DNA of 36,803 bases from Clostridia bacterium (GTDB taxonomy: Bacteria; Bacillota_A; Clostridia; Christensenellales; UBA1242), in the NCBI GenBank assembly GCA_017454425.1, contig JAFTCZ010000033.1:1-36803 (forward strand), read 5' to 3'. Of this stretch, positions 1 to 7,987 are shown in pieces. Positions within the stretch are counted from its first letter, which is position 1; each line of letters starts with the position of its first letter. Below the pieces are notes generated by a model. It worked only from the letters and a program-made list of their open reading frames with translations. It did no database searches and was not told the DNA's origin. A program made the position numbers and the translations under genes.

Positions 1-11
1 AAACACTTTTT

Positions 12-88
12 TGGTGGAAATAAATGGACTCGAACCATCGACCCCCACCTTATCAGGGTGGTGCTCTAACCAACTGAGCTATATTTCC
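12..88 (-). tRNA. tRNA-Ile (GAT anticodon)
   Basis: The reverse complement folds as a full cloverleaf of 77 nt. The acceptor arms GGAAATA and TATTTCC pair, followed by discriminator A and an encoded CCA. The anticodon stem CCACC/GGTGG encloses loop CTGATAA, which gives anticodon GAT (Ile). The T-loop GTTCGAGTC is present. It lies 57 nt downstream of tRNA-Ala on the same strand and probably shares its transcript. Confidence 0.96.
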
Positions 89-145
89 ATATGATAGATA
101 AACTATCAATATAATTTTATTGGGATTGTAACCACAATCCCAAAA

Positions 146-222
146 TGGTGGAGATAGTCGGATTCGAACCGACGACCCCCTGCTTGCAGGGCAGGTGCTC
201 TAGCCAGCTGAGCTATACCCCC
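146..222 (-). tRNA. tRNA-Ala (TGC anticodon)
   Basis: The reverse complement is a 77-nt cloverleaf. Acceptor GGGGGTA pairs with TATCTCC through G-U wobbles, and the 3' CCA is encoded. Anticodon stem CCTGC/GCAGG encloses loop CCTGCAA, giving anticodon TGC (Ala). It is transcribed first, ahead of tRNA-Ile. Ile and Ala tRNAs often sit together in rRNA spacers, usually in the order Ile-Ala. Here the order is Ala-Ile and no rRNA is visible in the window. Confidence 0.96.
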
Positions 223-254
223 AAAATATGTTAATCACCAAAAGTGACAAATAT

Positions 255-283
255 ATGATAACATTATTTTGTGCTAATGTCAA
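255..283 (-). promoter_or_regulatory. Sigma-A promoter of the tRNA-Ala/tRNA-Ile unit
   Basis: On the minus strand TTGACA (278-283) is followed by a 17-nt spacer and TATCAT (255-260). Transcription would start about 25 nt upstream of tRNA-Ala. Confidence 0.75.
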
Positions 284-362
284 CAAAAAATCTAAAAAAA
301 GTGTAAAAAATACGGCTTTGTTTTTGCATATAAATTATGAAATTTTGTTTAGTTTTAATTCG

Positions 363-391
363 TTGACAAAAAACCGCTTCCATGCAATAAT
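363..391 (+). promoter_or_regulatory. Sigma-A promoter of thyX
   Basis: TTGACA (363-368), a 17-nt spacer and AATAAT (386-391). The ribosome binding site AAAGGTGG follows at about 404-411, ahead of the ATG at 419. Confidence 0.7.
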
Positions 392-418
392 GTCAAGACA
401 ATAAAAGGTGGTGAAAAT

Positions 419-1708
419 ATGAATATAAAACTTGTGAATGTCAGTATTCCATCTCAAAGCACAAACATTGACGCAAGTGGCAGTCATTTTAGTGAAGACG
501 AAATTAAGTCAATGGTGGGCAAAATTGCTAGCATTTGCTATACTTCAAAGACATATCAACAGTTTTTTGATGAGCCTGCCGAAACATCAATCAAACGCGC
601 CAACAGCTTGTTAAAAAGCGGTCATCACAGCCCTTATGACCAAGTTTTTGTAAAACTATACATAAGCAATGCAACAAAAATTACCCTTATGGCGTTTAAT
701 GGCGGAAGATTTTATGCAACCGAGGAAGGTTCGGATAGATACAGGCCAATGAAGTTGTCAAATTGTGAACAACAAGATTTTGACGAACTTGCCAAACTTT
801 ATGAAGAAAAAATCTTGCAAATTACGCCCAATCCAAGCAAATATGTGCAGCGCAGGTCATCAAAAATCGCCCTCGAGAATGCTCGTTATTGCATGCCAAC
901 AGATATACAATATAAAGACATATTTTATACTGCGTCATTACGCGAACTTAATTATATGTACAATTGGGCAAAAAGGTTTGATTTATCAAAATATCCAAAT
1001 GTTTGCAAGGTTATGCTGCCAGATCTAAAGTCTTTTGTAGGTTTTATGGAAAAAGAAAATCTTGTTATGCCAAATCTAGAAGACCATTTTGATAGGGGAT
1101 TTGCTTTCTTCAAAAAACAGCCCAAAAGGGCAGACGAATATGGCTATAACTATTGCATGAGTTATCAATGTTCTATTGCTTGTGCGGGACAAATGGAAAG
1201 ACATAGGTTTTTGAATTGTCATTATGATTTGCCTGATAATACTGATGATTTGTCATTTTATATGCCAAAAATGTTACTAGATGATTTACGCAAGACAGCC
1301 GAAGTGCAAGCAATTTATGAAAAGTACCGTGCAAGATATCCACAAGGCAGTCTTGGCACATTTACCGAAAGTGGAAACATTCAAGATTTTTTGCGAGTTT
1401 TGTATGAGCGTGATTGTGCTATGGCACAGTTCGAGATTAACCAAGTTGTTCAAAGCAGTCTCAAAAAATATTCACAAGGGCTAAAGGATAACAACGAAGA
1501 CATAAAACACTTGTTGCATTACAGCACAATTAATGCCGAACAATCACCGCATCTAGATAATTTGCGAGCCCAAAAAATAGCAAACGAAGAGTATATAAAC
1601 ATGCTAGAACATTACCGCGATAAACAATATTGCCAAGCCAACGGGCATTGCAAAGGTGACAGCTGTGGCTGGAGCGAAGGTATGCAGTTTGTTTTGCGAA
1701 GATATTAA
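419..1708 (+). CDS. thyX: Tandem-domain ThyX-like FAD-dependent thymidylate synthase
   Basis: A 429-aa protein, almost twice the usual ThyX length of about 220-250 aa. ThyX makes dTMP from dUMP using FAD and methylene-tetrahydrofolate. I see two diverged ThyX copies. The N-half has GHHSPYDQ (about 68-75), SDRY (about 105-108) and ARYCMP (about 155-160), but FNGGRF stands where RHR is expected. The C-half has the RHR motif (R261-H262-R263), then FYMP about 20 residues later and an AQFEINQ segment, but the usual downstream NExSxRY is lost. The extreme C-terminus carries three cysteines in a C-x5-C-x4-C spacing. No thyA is in the window. The family assignment is good; whether one composite active site forms is inference. 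It has its own promoter and a terminator behind it. Confidence 0.82.
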   Translation: MNIKLVNVSIPSQSTNIDASGSHFSEDEIKSMVGKIASICYTSKTYQQFFDEPAETSIKRANSLLKSGHHSPYDQVFVKLYISNATKITLMAFNGGRFYATEEGSDRYRPMKLSNCEQQDFDELAKLYEEKILQITPNPSKYVQRRSSKIALENARYCMPTDIQYKDIFYTASLRELNYMYNWAKRFDLSKYPNVCKVMLPDLKSFVGFMEKENLVMPNLEDHFDRGFAFFKKQPKRADEYGYNYCMSYQCSIACAGQMERHRFLNCHYDLPDNTDDLSFYMPKMLLDDLRKTAEVQAIYEKYRARYPQGSLGTFTESGNIQDFLRVLYERDCAMAQFEINQVVQSSLKKYSQGLKDNNEDIKHLLHYSTINAEQSPHLDNLRAQKIANEEYINMLEHYRDKQYCQANGHCKGDSCGWSEGMQFVLRRY

Positions 1709-1724
1709 CAAAAATTTCATTTTT

Positions 1725-1752
1725 ATATGGCCTTTTTGGGCCATATTTTTAT
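1725..1752 (+). terminator. Intrinsic terminator after thyX
   Basis: Perfect 8-bp stem ATATGGCC/GGCCATAT (1725-1732 and 1739-1746) with a 6-nt loop, followed by a T run. Confidence 0.85.
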
Positions 1753-1795
1753 TTGTCAAAATGTGCATTTTATGTGAATTATTCGCTATTTTAAT

Positions 1796-1824
1796 TTGAC
1801 AAAAAAAATCGTATTTTGTATAGT
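1796..1824 (+). promoter_or_regulatory. Sigma-A promoter of the HD-domain gene
   Basis: TTGACA (1796-1801), a 17-nt spacer and TATAGT (1819-1824). AGGAGG at 1848-1853 sits 8 nt before the ATG at 1862. Confidence 0.82.
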
Positions 1825-1861
1825 TAGATATATATATCTAATTTTTTAGGAGGCTTGGGCT

Positions 1862-2458
1862 ATGGCTGTTGATAATGCCAAACAGCAATTTGTGGATATT
1901 TATCAAAAATATATTCACAGAGATGGGGCAAAAGAACTGCTAGAATGGTTGCAAAAAACCGACTTTTTTACCGCTCCCGCTAGTACAAGGTTTCATTCTA
2001 ATTGCGAAGGTGGGTTGTGTGCTCACTCAGTAAATGTGTTTAATAGATTGTGGGCTTTATTAAATGCTGAATATGGTAAAAACAGGGCAGATGTTATTAG
2101 TGATGAAAGTATTGCTGTTATTGCACTTTTGCATGATGTTTGCAAAATTGACACATACAAGACAGAATATCGCAATGTCAAGGTTGATGACAAATGGGTG
2201 CAAAAGCCGTATTATACAACAGATGACAAATTGCCTTTTGGGCATGGCGAAAAGTCAGTGTACATGATAAGTGGTTTTATGAAGTTAACAAGAGAAGAAG
2301 CAATAGCAATTAATTGGCATATGGGTGGCTTTGATGCTAGGGTTCAGGGCGGTGCTTCATATGTTATGGCTGGGGCATATTATGCATATCCCGTTGCCAC
2401 TTTGTGTCACATAGCCGACTTTATGGCAACATATCTTGACGAAAAGATAGAAGAATAA
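1862..2458 (+). CDS. HD-domain metal-dependent phosphohydrolase
   Basis: A 198-aa soluble protein with HD-superfamily metal ligands in order: H45 and H55 (AHSVNVFNRL), the H91-D92 pair (ALLHDVCKID), H128 (FGHGEKS) and H153 (NWHMGG). HD proteins hydrolyse phosphate esters of nucleotides or nucleic acids; the substrate cannot be told from the sequence. There is no signal peptide and no partner domain such as RelA/SpoT, GAF or response regulator. It has a strong own promoter. The 76-nt gap to the downstream surface-protein gene contains no clear terminator, so read-through is possible. The family is secure; the substrate is unknown. Confidence 0.85.
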   Translation: MAVDNAKQQFVDIYQKYIHRDGAKELLEWLQKTDFFTAPASTRFHSNCEGGLCAHSVNVFNRLWALLNAEYGKNRADVISDESIAVIALLHDVCKIDTYKTEYRNVKVDDKWVQKPYYTTDDKLPFGHGEKSVYMISGFMKLTREEAIAINWHMGGFDARVQGGASYVMAGAYYAYPVATLCHIADFMATYLDEKIEE

Positions 2459-2477
2459 CAAACAAAAGAAATTTTTT

Positions 2478-2500
2478 GTGTAAATGAGTTACACTATACA
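2478..2500 (+). promoter_or_regulatory. Inverted repeat abutting a -10-like box upstream of the 1500-aa surface protein
   Basis: GTGTAA (2478-2483), five bases, then TTACAC (2489-2494). A -10-like TATACA (2495-2500) follows directly. No good -35 is visible 17 nt upstream, so this could be a regulated weak promoter with an operator. AGGAGGG at about 2526-2532 is the ribosome binding site for the ATG at 2535. Confidence 0.4.
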
Positions 2501-2534
2501 ATAATAAAAATTGTTGTAAAAAATAGGAGGGAGT

Positions 2535-5500
2535 ATGGTTAAACATACTAGTACAACAAATGGCGTTGGTGCAAAAATATGGTTTTTGATGGCATTAAGC
2601 ATTGTATGCATAGTTGCTTTGTCATTAACTATTATACTATTGCCAAAAAGTCTTAACGAAAATAGTGATGATAGTATTACAAATCTTTCGACTCAACCAA
2701 TGATAAACGCCGATGGTTGGAACAATGATATTCTTAAAGATTTGCAAGAAGCAAGCACCAGATATGGCGACAATGTTGCACTTGGTACGGCAAATGGTGT
2801 ACACGGGGTTGTTGTTTCTCTTGGTGGATATAAATGGCAAGTTGTCTATCGTCAAAATGACATTATTACTTTGTATTGTCTTGACAATGTGGCAACACAA
2901 GTTTATTCAGCGAATGGTGCATTGTATGCAAATAGTGATGTTTGCTCTTACCTAAACAATCAGTTTTATGATGAGTTGTTGTCAAAAATTGGTTATTCAC
3001 AATTTGCAGATTACATAGTGCCAACAGGTGATGTGCGCATAAGTTATCAGTTAGATGGTATGCAAAATATCAGTTTGTACACTACAAGCAATCAACAAAT
3101 AACAAACAATGATATTGCTGCTGGGCAAAAAGTTTGGTTGCCAAGTGCATACGAAATTGGTGGATATTTGCTTGGCGAAAATGCATCAACTGCGCGTGTA
3201 AATAGTTTTAACACCGACAGTGTTGACGGCCAAAACATAAGTAGTGGTCTTTGGAATTTGTCAAGTACATACAGACAAGGAAACAAAATTGCCTTGCGTT
3301 CAAATGTTAACGACCAAATTGTTTATGTTACAAACAAAGGTGTGCTTGCAGCGGGGGCGGCTGACGAAAGTTATGTTGTTCGCCCTGCAATCAACATTTA
3401 TGTGCCAAGCACAAACACAGCAAACAACAATCTTTCAAGTTCTAGCAAACTGGCAATTACAGGTGAGGGCACGCAAGCAAATCCATACATTATTTCAACT
3501 GCCCGAGATGTTATTACTTTGTCAGACAATGTATTAAATGGCAATACATATGCCGGCAAGTACATTCAACTTGCAAATGATATTAATCTTGCAGGCGTAA
3601 CAATTTGGACACCAATTGGGCTTTACAACAATGGTGTTAGTCCAAAACCATTTTGTGGAACTTTTGATGGAAATGGTCACAAAGTTATGCACATTTCAAG
3701 TGCAAACACCGGACTTGTTGGGTTTTTTGGATATGCAAGCGGAGCAGTCATCAAAAACTTGGCAGTTACTAGCACAAATTGGGCAACAGCCGGCAATTAT
3801 GCAGGTGGAATTGTAAGTGTTGTGGACAATGGCACAACAATAAGCACTTCTTACAATAATAGTTCGGTTAGTGGTATAAATTATGTTGGCGGAATTGTTG
3901 GTGCTGTTAATTTAACAGGTAATACCGAATGTTCAATAAGTGATGCTTACAATACTGGTGCGGTTGCGGGACTTATGCATGTTGGTGGTATTGCAGGAAA
4001 TGCAAACAACTTAAGCATCAGCCGAGTATACAGTGCAGCAATCAACAGCGGCATTATTGATGCGGCAAGTAATGCAACAGTAACAAACGCATACTTTATT
4101 GGCAATATTGCCCAGGCTTTTGGTACAAGCTGTGCAAGTTGGGATATCATGAAAGTGCAAAGCACATATATAGGATTTAGTTTTTACTCAAGCAGCAATC
4201 CAACTGGTGTTTGGTTTAAGTCATCATATCTAAACAGTGGTTTTCCTACATTAAAAGTATTTGTACAAAATGTTGATGTCAACTTGTGCACCAATCTTGC
4301 GGCAGGCGGAGATTATTATGTAAAAATTGCGGGAGATGACACCGAATACAAAACCAAAACCGCAGCACTTGGTTCTAGTGCGACATTTACTGCAGAAGCA
4401 AATGCAGGTTATAGGTTTGTTGGTTGGTACACCGCAGTACTTGCAACAAACGGTCAACCAGTTATCAACTCAAGCGAAGCTGTTTTGTACAACAATGCGG
4501 CTACCTTTACACAAACATTAGATGATTATTTGTTCCTCGAAGCTCGTTTTATGAAGACATACACAGTTAATATTGATACCTTGTTTGGAGATTTTAGTAC
4601 TAGTTATCAAAACAATAATGCCTTAACTGTTAGTTATGTCGGAACAAAAAACGGCAACGATTATGATATTGATAGCGTTATTACATTTGTTGTAAACACA
4701 AATATTGATGAGTTAAGCTACAAAGGTATTGGTTATAAAACAAGTTCAGCAAGTTCTACATACACCTCAATTGGTGTGGACGAAACAAACGAAAATGGTT
4801 TTTGGGTAAATGTAATACGCGGACAAGGCACTTTGACTTATATTCTTAGCGTTGGTGATGTAGATGCATTCATCACAGATGTGTTTGACATACAAGTACA
4901 ATTTGAGCGTCAATTCAATCTTACTCTTGCGCTTGAAACAACAGGCGACAACAATCTTCCTACTATCTCTGTACAATTTGGCTTAAACGGAAACACTCTT
5001 ACCGTTTCTGACGGAACAAGTGCAAGTGCTGTGTTTGAATATTCGGTCCCTGGTGGCTTGCAACTTGGCGTTGATATGACAAATGCAACCGTTAATGGTC
5101 ACGAAGTTCGATCTTTAGATGGTTGGACATTTGAATATGGTGCTACTACACAAAACATTGACAAAACAGCATTAGCAATTGTGCTTTCAATGTACATTCC
5201 AACAAATAATGCCGCAAATGATGATATTTATGAATTGACATTAACTGCAATATTCTCATTAAACGAATTTGCAGTAACTGCTAGTTCAGATTTTTCGGGG
5301 GCAGTAAACACAAACGATCCTCGTCAGGCAGCCCTTTCTAGTTTGTATCTTACAAATGGTTCGGGTGCAAGCATAACAAGTATTCCTAATGATGTATTAA
5401 GCATGACCGCAATATATAACACAATTGTTAGTGTGTGCTTTGTGCCAAACTTTGCTTATGGTTATCAGCTTGATAGGTTGGTAGTTGATGGGCTTGAAGT

Positions 5501-7037
5501 TAGCACTCTTGTCAACTCAAATAATATATACTACTACAACTTCGTTATGCCAACTCATGATGTTGTTGCTGTGTTATATCTAAAGTATGTTGACATAACA
5601 ATCAACAATACTGCGGCGGTTAAACAAGGCAACAATTATACGGCTATGTCAAATGGTGTAAGCATTAGTCCTCAAACTATGAGCAATGTTACATATTATA
5701 ATTTGATTGACAGCACAACCCTAACTTTGGATACAACAGACAACTTTAATATGTGTTACGCACTAAAAAGTGTTGATGTGTCTTTTGATAGTGGTACAAC
5801 ATATACAACAATTTTGACTTACAACGACCAAGTTGCACAAACAAGTTATACATTATACAACGCTGCCACTTTGGTTAAGTTCTTATATCAACAATCCAAC
5901 ACAACACTTTCTCTTAACAACAACACAGTAACGGTACGAATTGTTATGCAAGCTGTTAACATCTCGCTTACGGTTGTTGCATGTTATGAAGGCACAAGCA
6001 ATGTTGTTGAAAGCCAATACACATCAATAGCCTTAAGCACAAACAACCAAATCAGCGCAAATACAACAACCCAAGTATATAGTTATATTTTGGGCACACA
6101 AGTAACAATTACTGCAGGCGCTCAAAACTATGGTTATAGGGTATTAGGATTTAGCACACAAGCAAATGCAAGTAGTGGATATTTGGGGACAGTAGGAGAG
6201 GGCTTCTGCAATGAGGCAACATATTCGTTCGCTTTGGAAACAAACACAACAATTTATGCATATTATCGCTTAAGAACATTTAATATCAGTTTTGTTTCTG
6301 ATGCAAACACCCTAACAAGTGGCAACGAAACACTTGCTCAGCAAGGCATAACGGCTCAAGACGGGCAAAACAATACTGCAATTACACTAAATTTTGACTC
6401 AGGCTCAAACACAACATCTACAATCTCTATGGTATACGGGCATACCTTGGTATTTAGTTTGACTGACCAAATTTTGGTTAACTCAAAATATCTAAAACTT
6501 GTAAATATATCTGTTGTTGATGTTGATACAAATGCGGCACTAACAGGCTATAGCGTTGTTACTACGCCTCAAACAATTCAACTGATTGCCGACCAAAACG
6601 GCAATGTACACGCAAACATACGCATCACTCTTACTTACAACTTCTTGCAAAATGTTTATCTCAAACTATCTTCATCACTTACCGAAAATGAAATTGCCAT
6701 TCTTAATGGTGCAACCTTGATGTTTACCAACCAAGAAAACACCGACACAACACAATATAAATTAACAAGTGATGCTCTTACTGCTGCACAATCTACCGAG
6801 GGTTATCCAATGGTGTTGTTGGCAGATGGTGACGGAACGACATACACAATTAACATCTTCTTTGACATAAGTCACAGTATGCATAGTACAACAGTTATAT
6901 TATCCGACTCTAACAACAATGCGGGCACCTCATTTGACATAACACTCAGCGAAGGCCGTGCAGCAACAATAACAATCGAATCTATCGTATCAACCGATTC
7001 TTCAGTAAACATTAGTGGTTACTTCGTATTTGGTTAA
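2535..7037 (+). CDS. Giant surface protein with DUF6273-like, GLUG and InlB-like repeats (SP1)
   Basis: A 1500-aa protein. Residues about 13-39 form one hydrophobic signal-anchor segment after a short basic N-terminus. Residues about 95-290 resemble the DUF6273 domain: a Y-W-Q-V core early and VVRPAINIYV at its end. Residues about 350-525 hold a TFDGNGHKV segment and GLUG-type repeats (YVGGIVG, HVGGIAG). Near 625 is GYRFVGWYT, the signature of divergent InlB/Listeria-Bacteroides repeats. The remaining ~850 residues are Asn/Thr/Ser-rich beta-type sequence with more weakly similar modules. There is no LPXTG and no C-terminal membrane span, so attachment is either by the uncleaved N-terminus or absent after cleavage. 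It is the first gene of a tight unit with the PHP gene (17-nt gap) and a second giant surface protein. Adhesion or cell-envelope scaffolding is inference. Confidence 0.85.
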   Translation: MVKHTSTTNGVGAKIWFLMALSIVCIVALSLTIILLPKSLNENSDDSITNLSTQPMINADGWNNDILKDLQEASTRYGDNVALGTANGVHGVVVSLGGYKWQVVYRQNDIITLYCLDNVATQVYSANGALYANSDVCSYLNNQFYDELLSKIGYSQFADYIVPTGDVRISYQLDGMQNISLYTTSNQQITNNDIAAGQKVWLPSAYEIGGYLLGENASTARVNSFNTDSVDGQNISSGLWNLSSTYRQGNKIALRSNVNDQIVYVTNKGVLAAGAADESYVVRPAINIYVPSTNTANNNLSSSSKLAITGEGTQANPYIISTARDVITLSDNVLNGNTYAGKYIQLANDINLAGVTIWTPIGLYNNGVSPKPFCGTFDGNGHKVMHISSANTGLVGFFGYASGAVIKNLAVTSTNWATAGNYAGGIVSVVDNGTTISTSYNNSSVSGINYVGGIVGAVNLTGNTECSISDAYNTGAVAGLMHVGGIAGNANNLSISRVYSAAINSGIIDAASNATVTNAYFIGNIAQAFGTSCASWDIMKVQSTYIGFSFYSSSNPTGVWFKSSYLNSGFPTLKVFVQNVDVNLCTNLAAGGDYYVKIAGDDTEYKTKTAALGSSATFTAEANAGYRFVGWYTAVLATNGQPVINSSEAVLYNNAATFTQTLDDYLFLEARFMKTYTVNIDTLFGDFSTSYQNNNALTVSYVGTKNGNDYDIDSVITFVVNTNIDELSYKGIGYKTSSASSTYTSIGVDETNENGFWVNVIRGQGTLTYILSVGDVDAFITDVFDIQVQFERQFNLTLALETTGDNNLPTISVQFGLNGNTLTVSDGTSASAVFEYSVPGGLQLGVDMTNATVNGHEVRSLDGWTFEYGATTQNIDKTALAIVLSMYIPTNNAANDDIYELTLTAIFSLNEFAVTASSDFSGAVNTNDPRQAALSSLYLTNGSGASITSIPNDVLSMTAIYNTIVSVCFVPNFAYGYQLDRLVVDGLEVSTLVNSNNIYYYNFVMPTHDVVAVLYLKYVDITINNTAAVKQGNNYTAMSNGVSISPQTMSNVTYYNLIDSTTLTLDTTDNFNMCYALKSVDVSFDSGTTYTTILTYNDQVAQTSYTLYNAATLVKFLYQQSNTTLSLNNNTVTVRIVMQAVNISLTVVACYEGTSNVVESQYTSIALSTNNQISANTTTQVYSYILGTQVTITAGAQNYGYRVLGFSTQANASSGYLGTVGEGFCNEATYSFALETNTTIYAYYRLRTFNISFVSDANTLTSGNETLAQQGITAQDGQNNTAITLNFDSGSNTTSTISMVYGHTLVFSLTDQILVNSKYLKLVNISVVDVDTNAALTGYSVVTTPQTIQLIADQNGNVHANIRITLTYNFLQNVYLKLSSSLTENEIAILNGATLMFTNQENTDTTQYKLTSDALTAAQSTEGYPMVLLADGDGTTYTINIFFDISHSMHSTTVILSDSNNNAGTSFDITLSEGRAATITIESIVSTDSSVNISGYFVFG

Positions 7038-7054
7038 AAGGAGAAAAATACTTA

Positions 7055-7972
7055 ATGTACAACAAGTTATTTCGCAACGGGCAACTTATAGATTTGCACA
7101 TACACACGCAATATTCTGACGGCATGTATACTGTCAGAGAATTGTTGGGGTTTGCCGAAACACGAGGCCTAGATGTCATTTCGTTTACCGACCATGATGT
7201 ACTTGATGCAAATTTCGAAATCCGCGATATGGGCACTGCCAAAGGGCTTTTTTGTGGCAGAATTATTAGTGGTTGCGAAATAGCTGTTACTTACGAAGGC
7301 CAAAAATATGAAGTACTAGCGTATGATTTTGATATAGACGAACTAGCAAAATGGGATTGCCTAAACAGAGAGTATCAACTAGAAATTGAAAAGAAACGCA
7401 TCGAGCGACTAAAAGGAATTGGCGAAAGATTGGGGTTTAGGTTTACACCAAAACTTAAATTTGACCCAGTTTTTCGAACGGCACACAAAACCTTCTTTCA
7501 CGATTTGGCAAAATATCCCGAGAATATTCAAAAATATCAACAATATGGCATAGATAAGGCAGACAATTTTTACAGAGATTATGTTACCAAGCCGGGTTCG
7601 TTGTTTTATTGCAGTGACATAATGGAGCTTACTCCATCAATACAAACGGCTTGCCAAAAAGTGCACGAAGCAGGTGGAGTTGTGTCATTTGCCCATGCAT
7701 TTAAGGTTTACAATGATCCAAACCCCAAAAAGTTGATAAAAAACTTAAGCGAACTTAATATTTTAGATGGGTTTGAATGTGTCCACAAAAAATTCACACG
7801 GGCAAATTGTTTGTGGGCAAGTGCTTTTTGTGATAAGCACAACTTAATTAAAACGGGTGGCAGTGATTTTCATGGAGATGGTTTTAAGATTGATGGCAAG
7901 CGTTTTGCGCCCGAATATTTGGGCTATGTGCAAAATGCAAACCTTGAAATAATTTTTCCATTAAAAAAATAA
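7055..7972 (+). CDS. PHP-domain metal-dependent phosphoesterase
   Basis: A 305-aa soluble protein with PHP motifs in order: H15-x-H17 (DLHIHTQYSDG), D46-H47-D48 (SFTDHDVLD), E75 (GCEI), H214 (VSFAHAF) and D271-x-H273 (GGSDFHGDG). These are the expected metal-binding residues of the YciV/TrpH-type PHP family, which includes 3',5'-nucleotide bisphosphate phosphatases; the exact substrate is not determined. AAAAGGAG precedes the ATG by about 11 nt. It is placed between two giant surface-protein genes with gaps of 17 and 15 nt, so it is almost certainly co-transcribed with them. That is unusual because this protein has no export signal. Confidence 0.9.
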   Translation: MYNKLFRNGQLIDLHIHTQYSDGMYTVRELLGFAETRGLDVISFTDHDVLDANFEIRDMGTAKGLFCGRIISGCEIAVTYEGQKYEVLAYDFDIDELAKWDCLNREYQLEIEKKRIERLKGIGERLGFRFTPKLKFDPVFRTAHKTFFHDLAKYPENIQKYQQYGIDKADNFYRDYVTKPGSLFYCSDIMELTPSIQTACQKVHEAGGVVSFAHAFKVYNDPNPKKLIKNLSELNILDGFECVHKKFTRANCLWASAFCDKHNLIKTGGSDFHGDGFKIDGKRFAPEYLGYVQNANLEIIFPLKK

Positions 7973-7987
7973 AAACAGGAGGAAAAT

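Noticed and set aside
12..222. Edge of an rRNA operon
   Set aside because: Ala and Ile tRNAs suggest it, but they have their own promoter at 255-283, are in the order Ala-Ile, and no 16S or 23S sequence is present.
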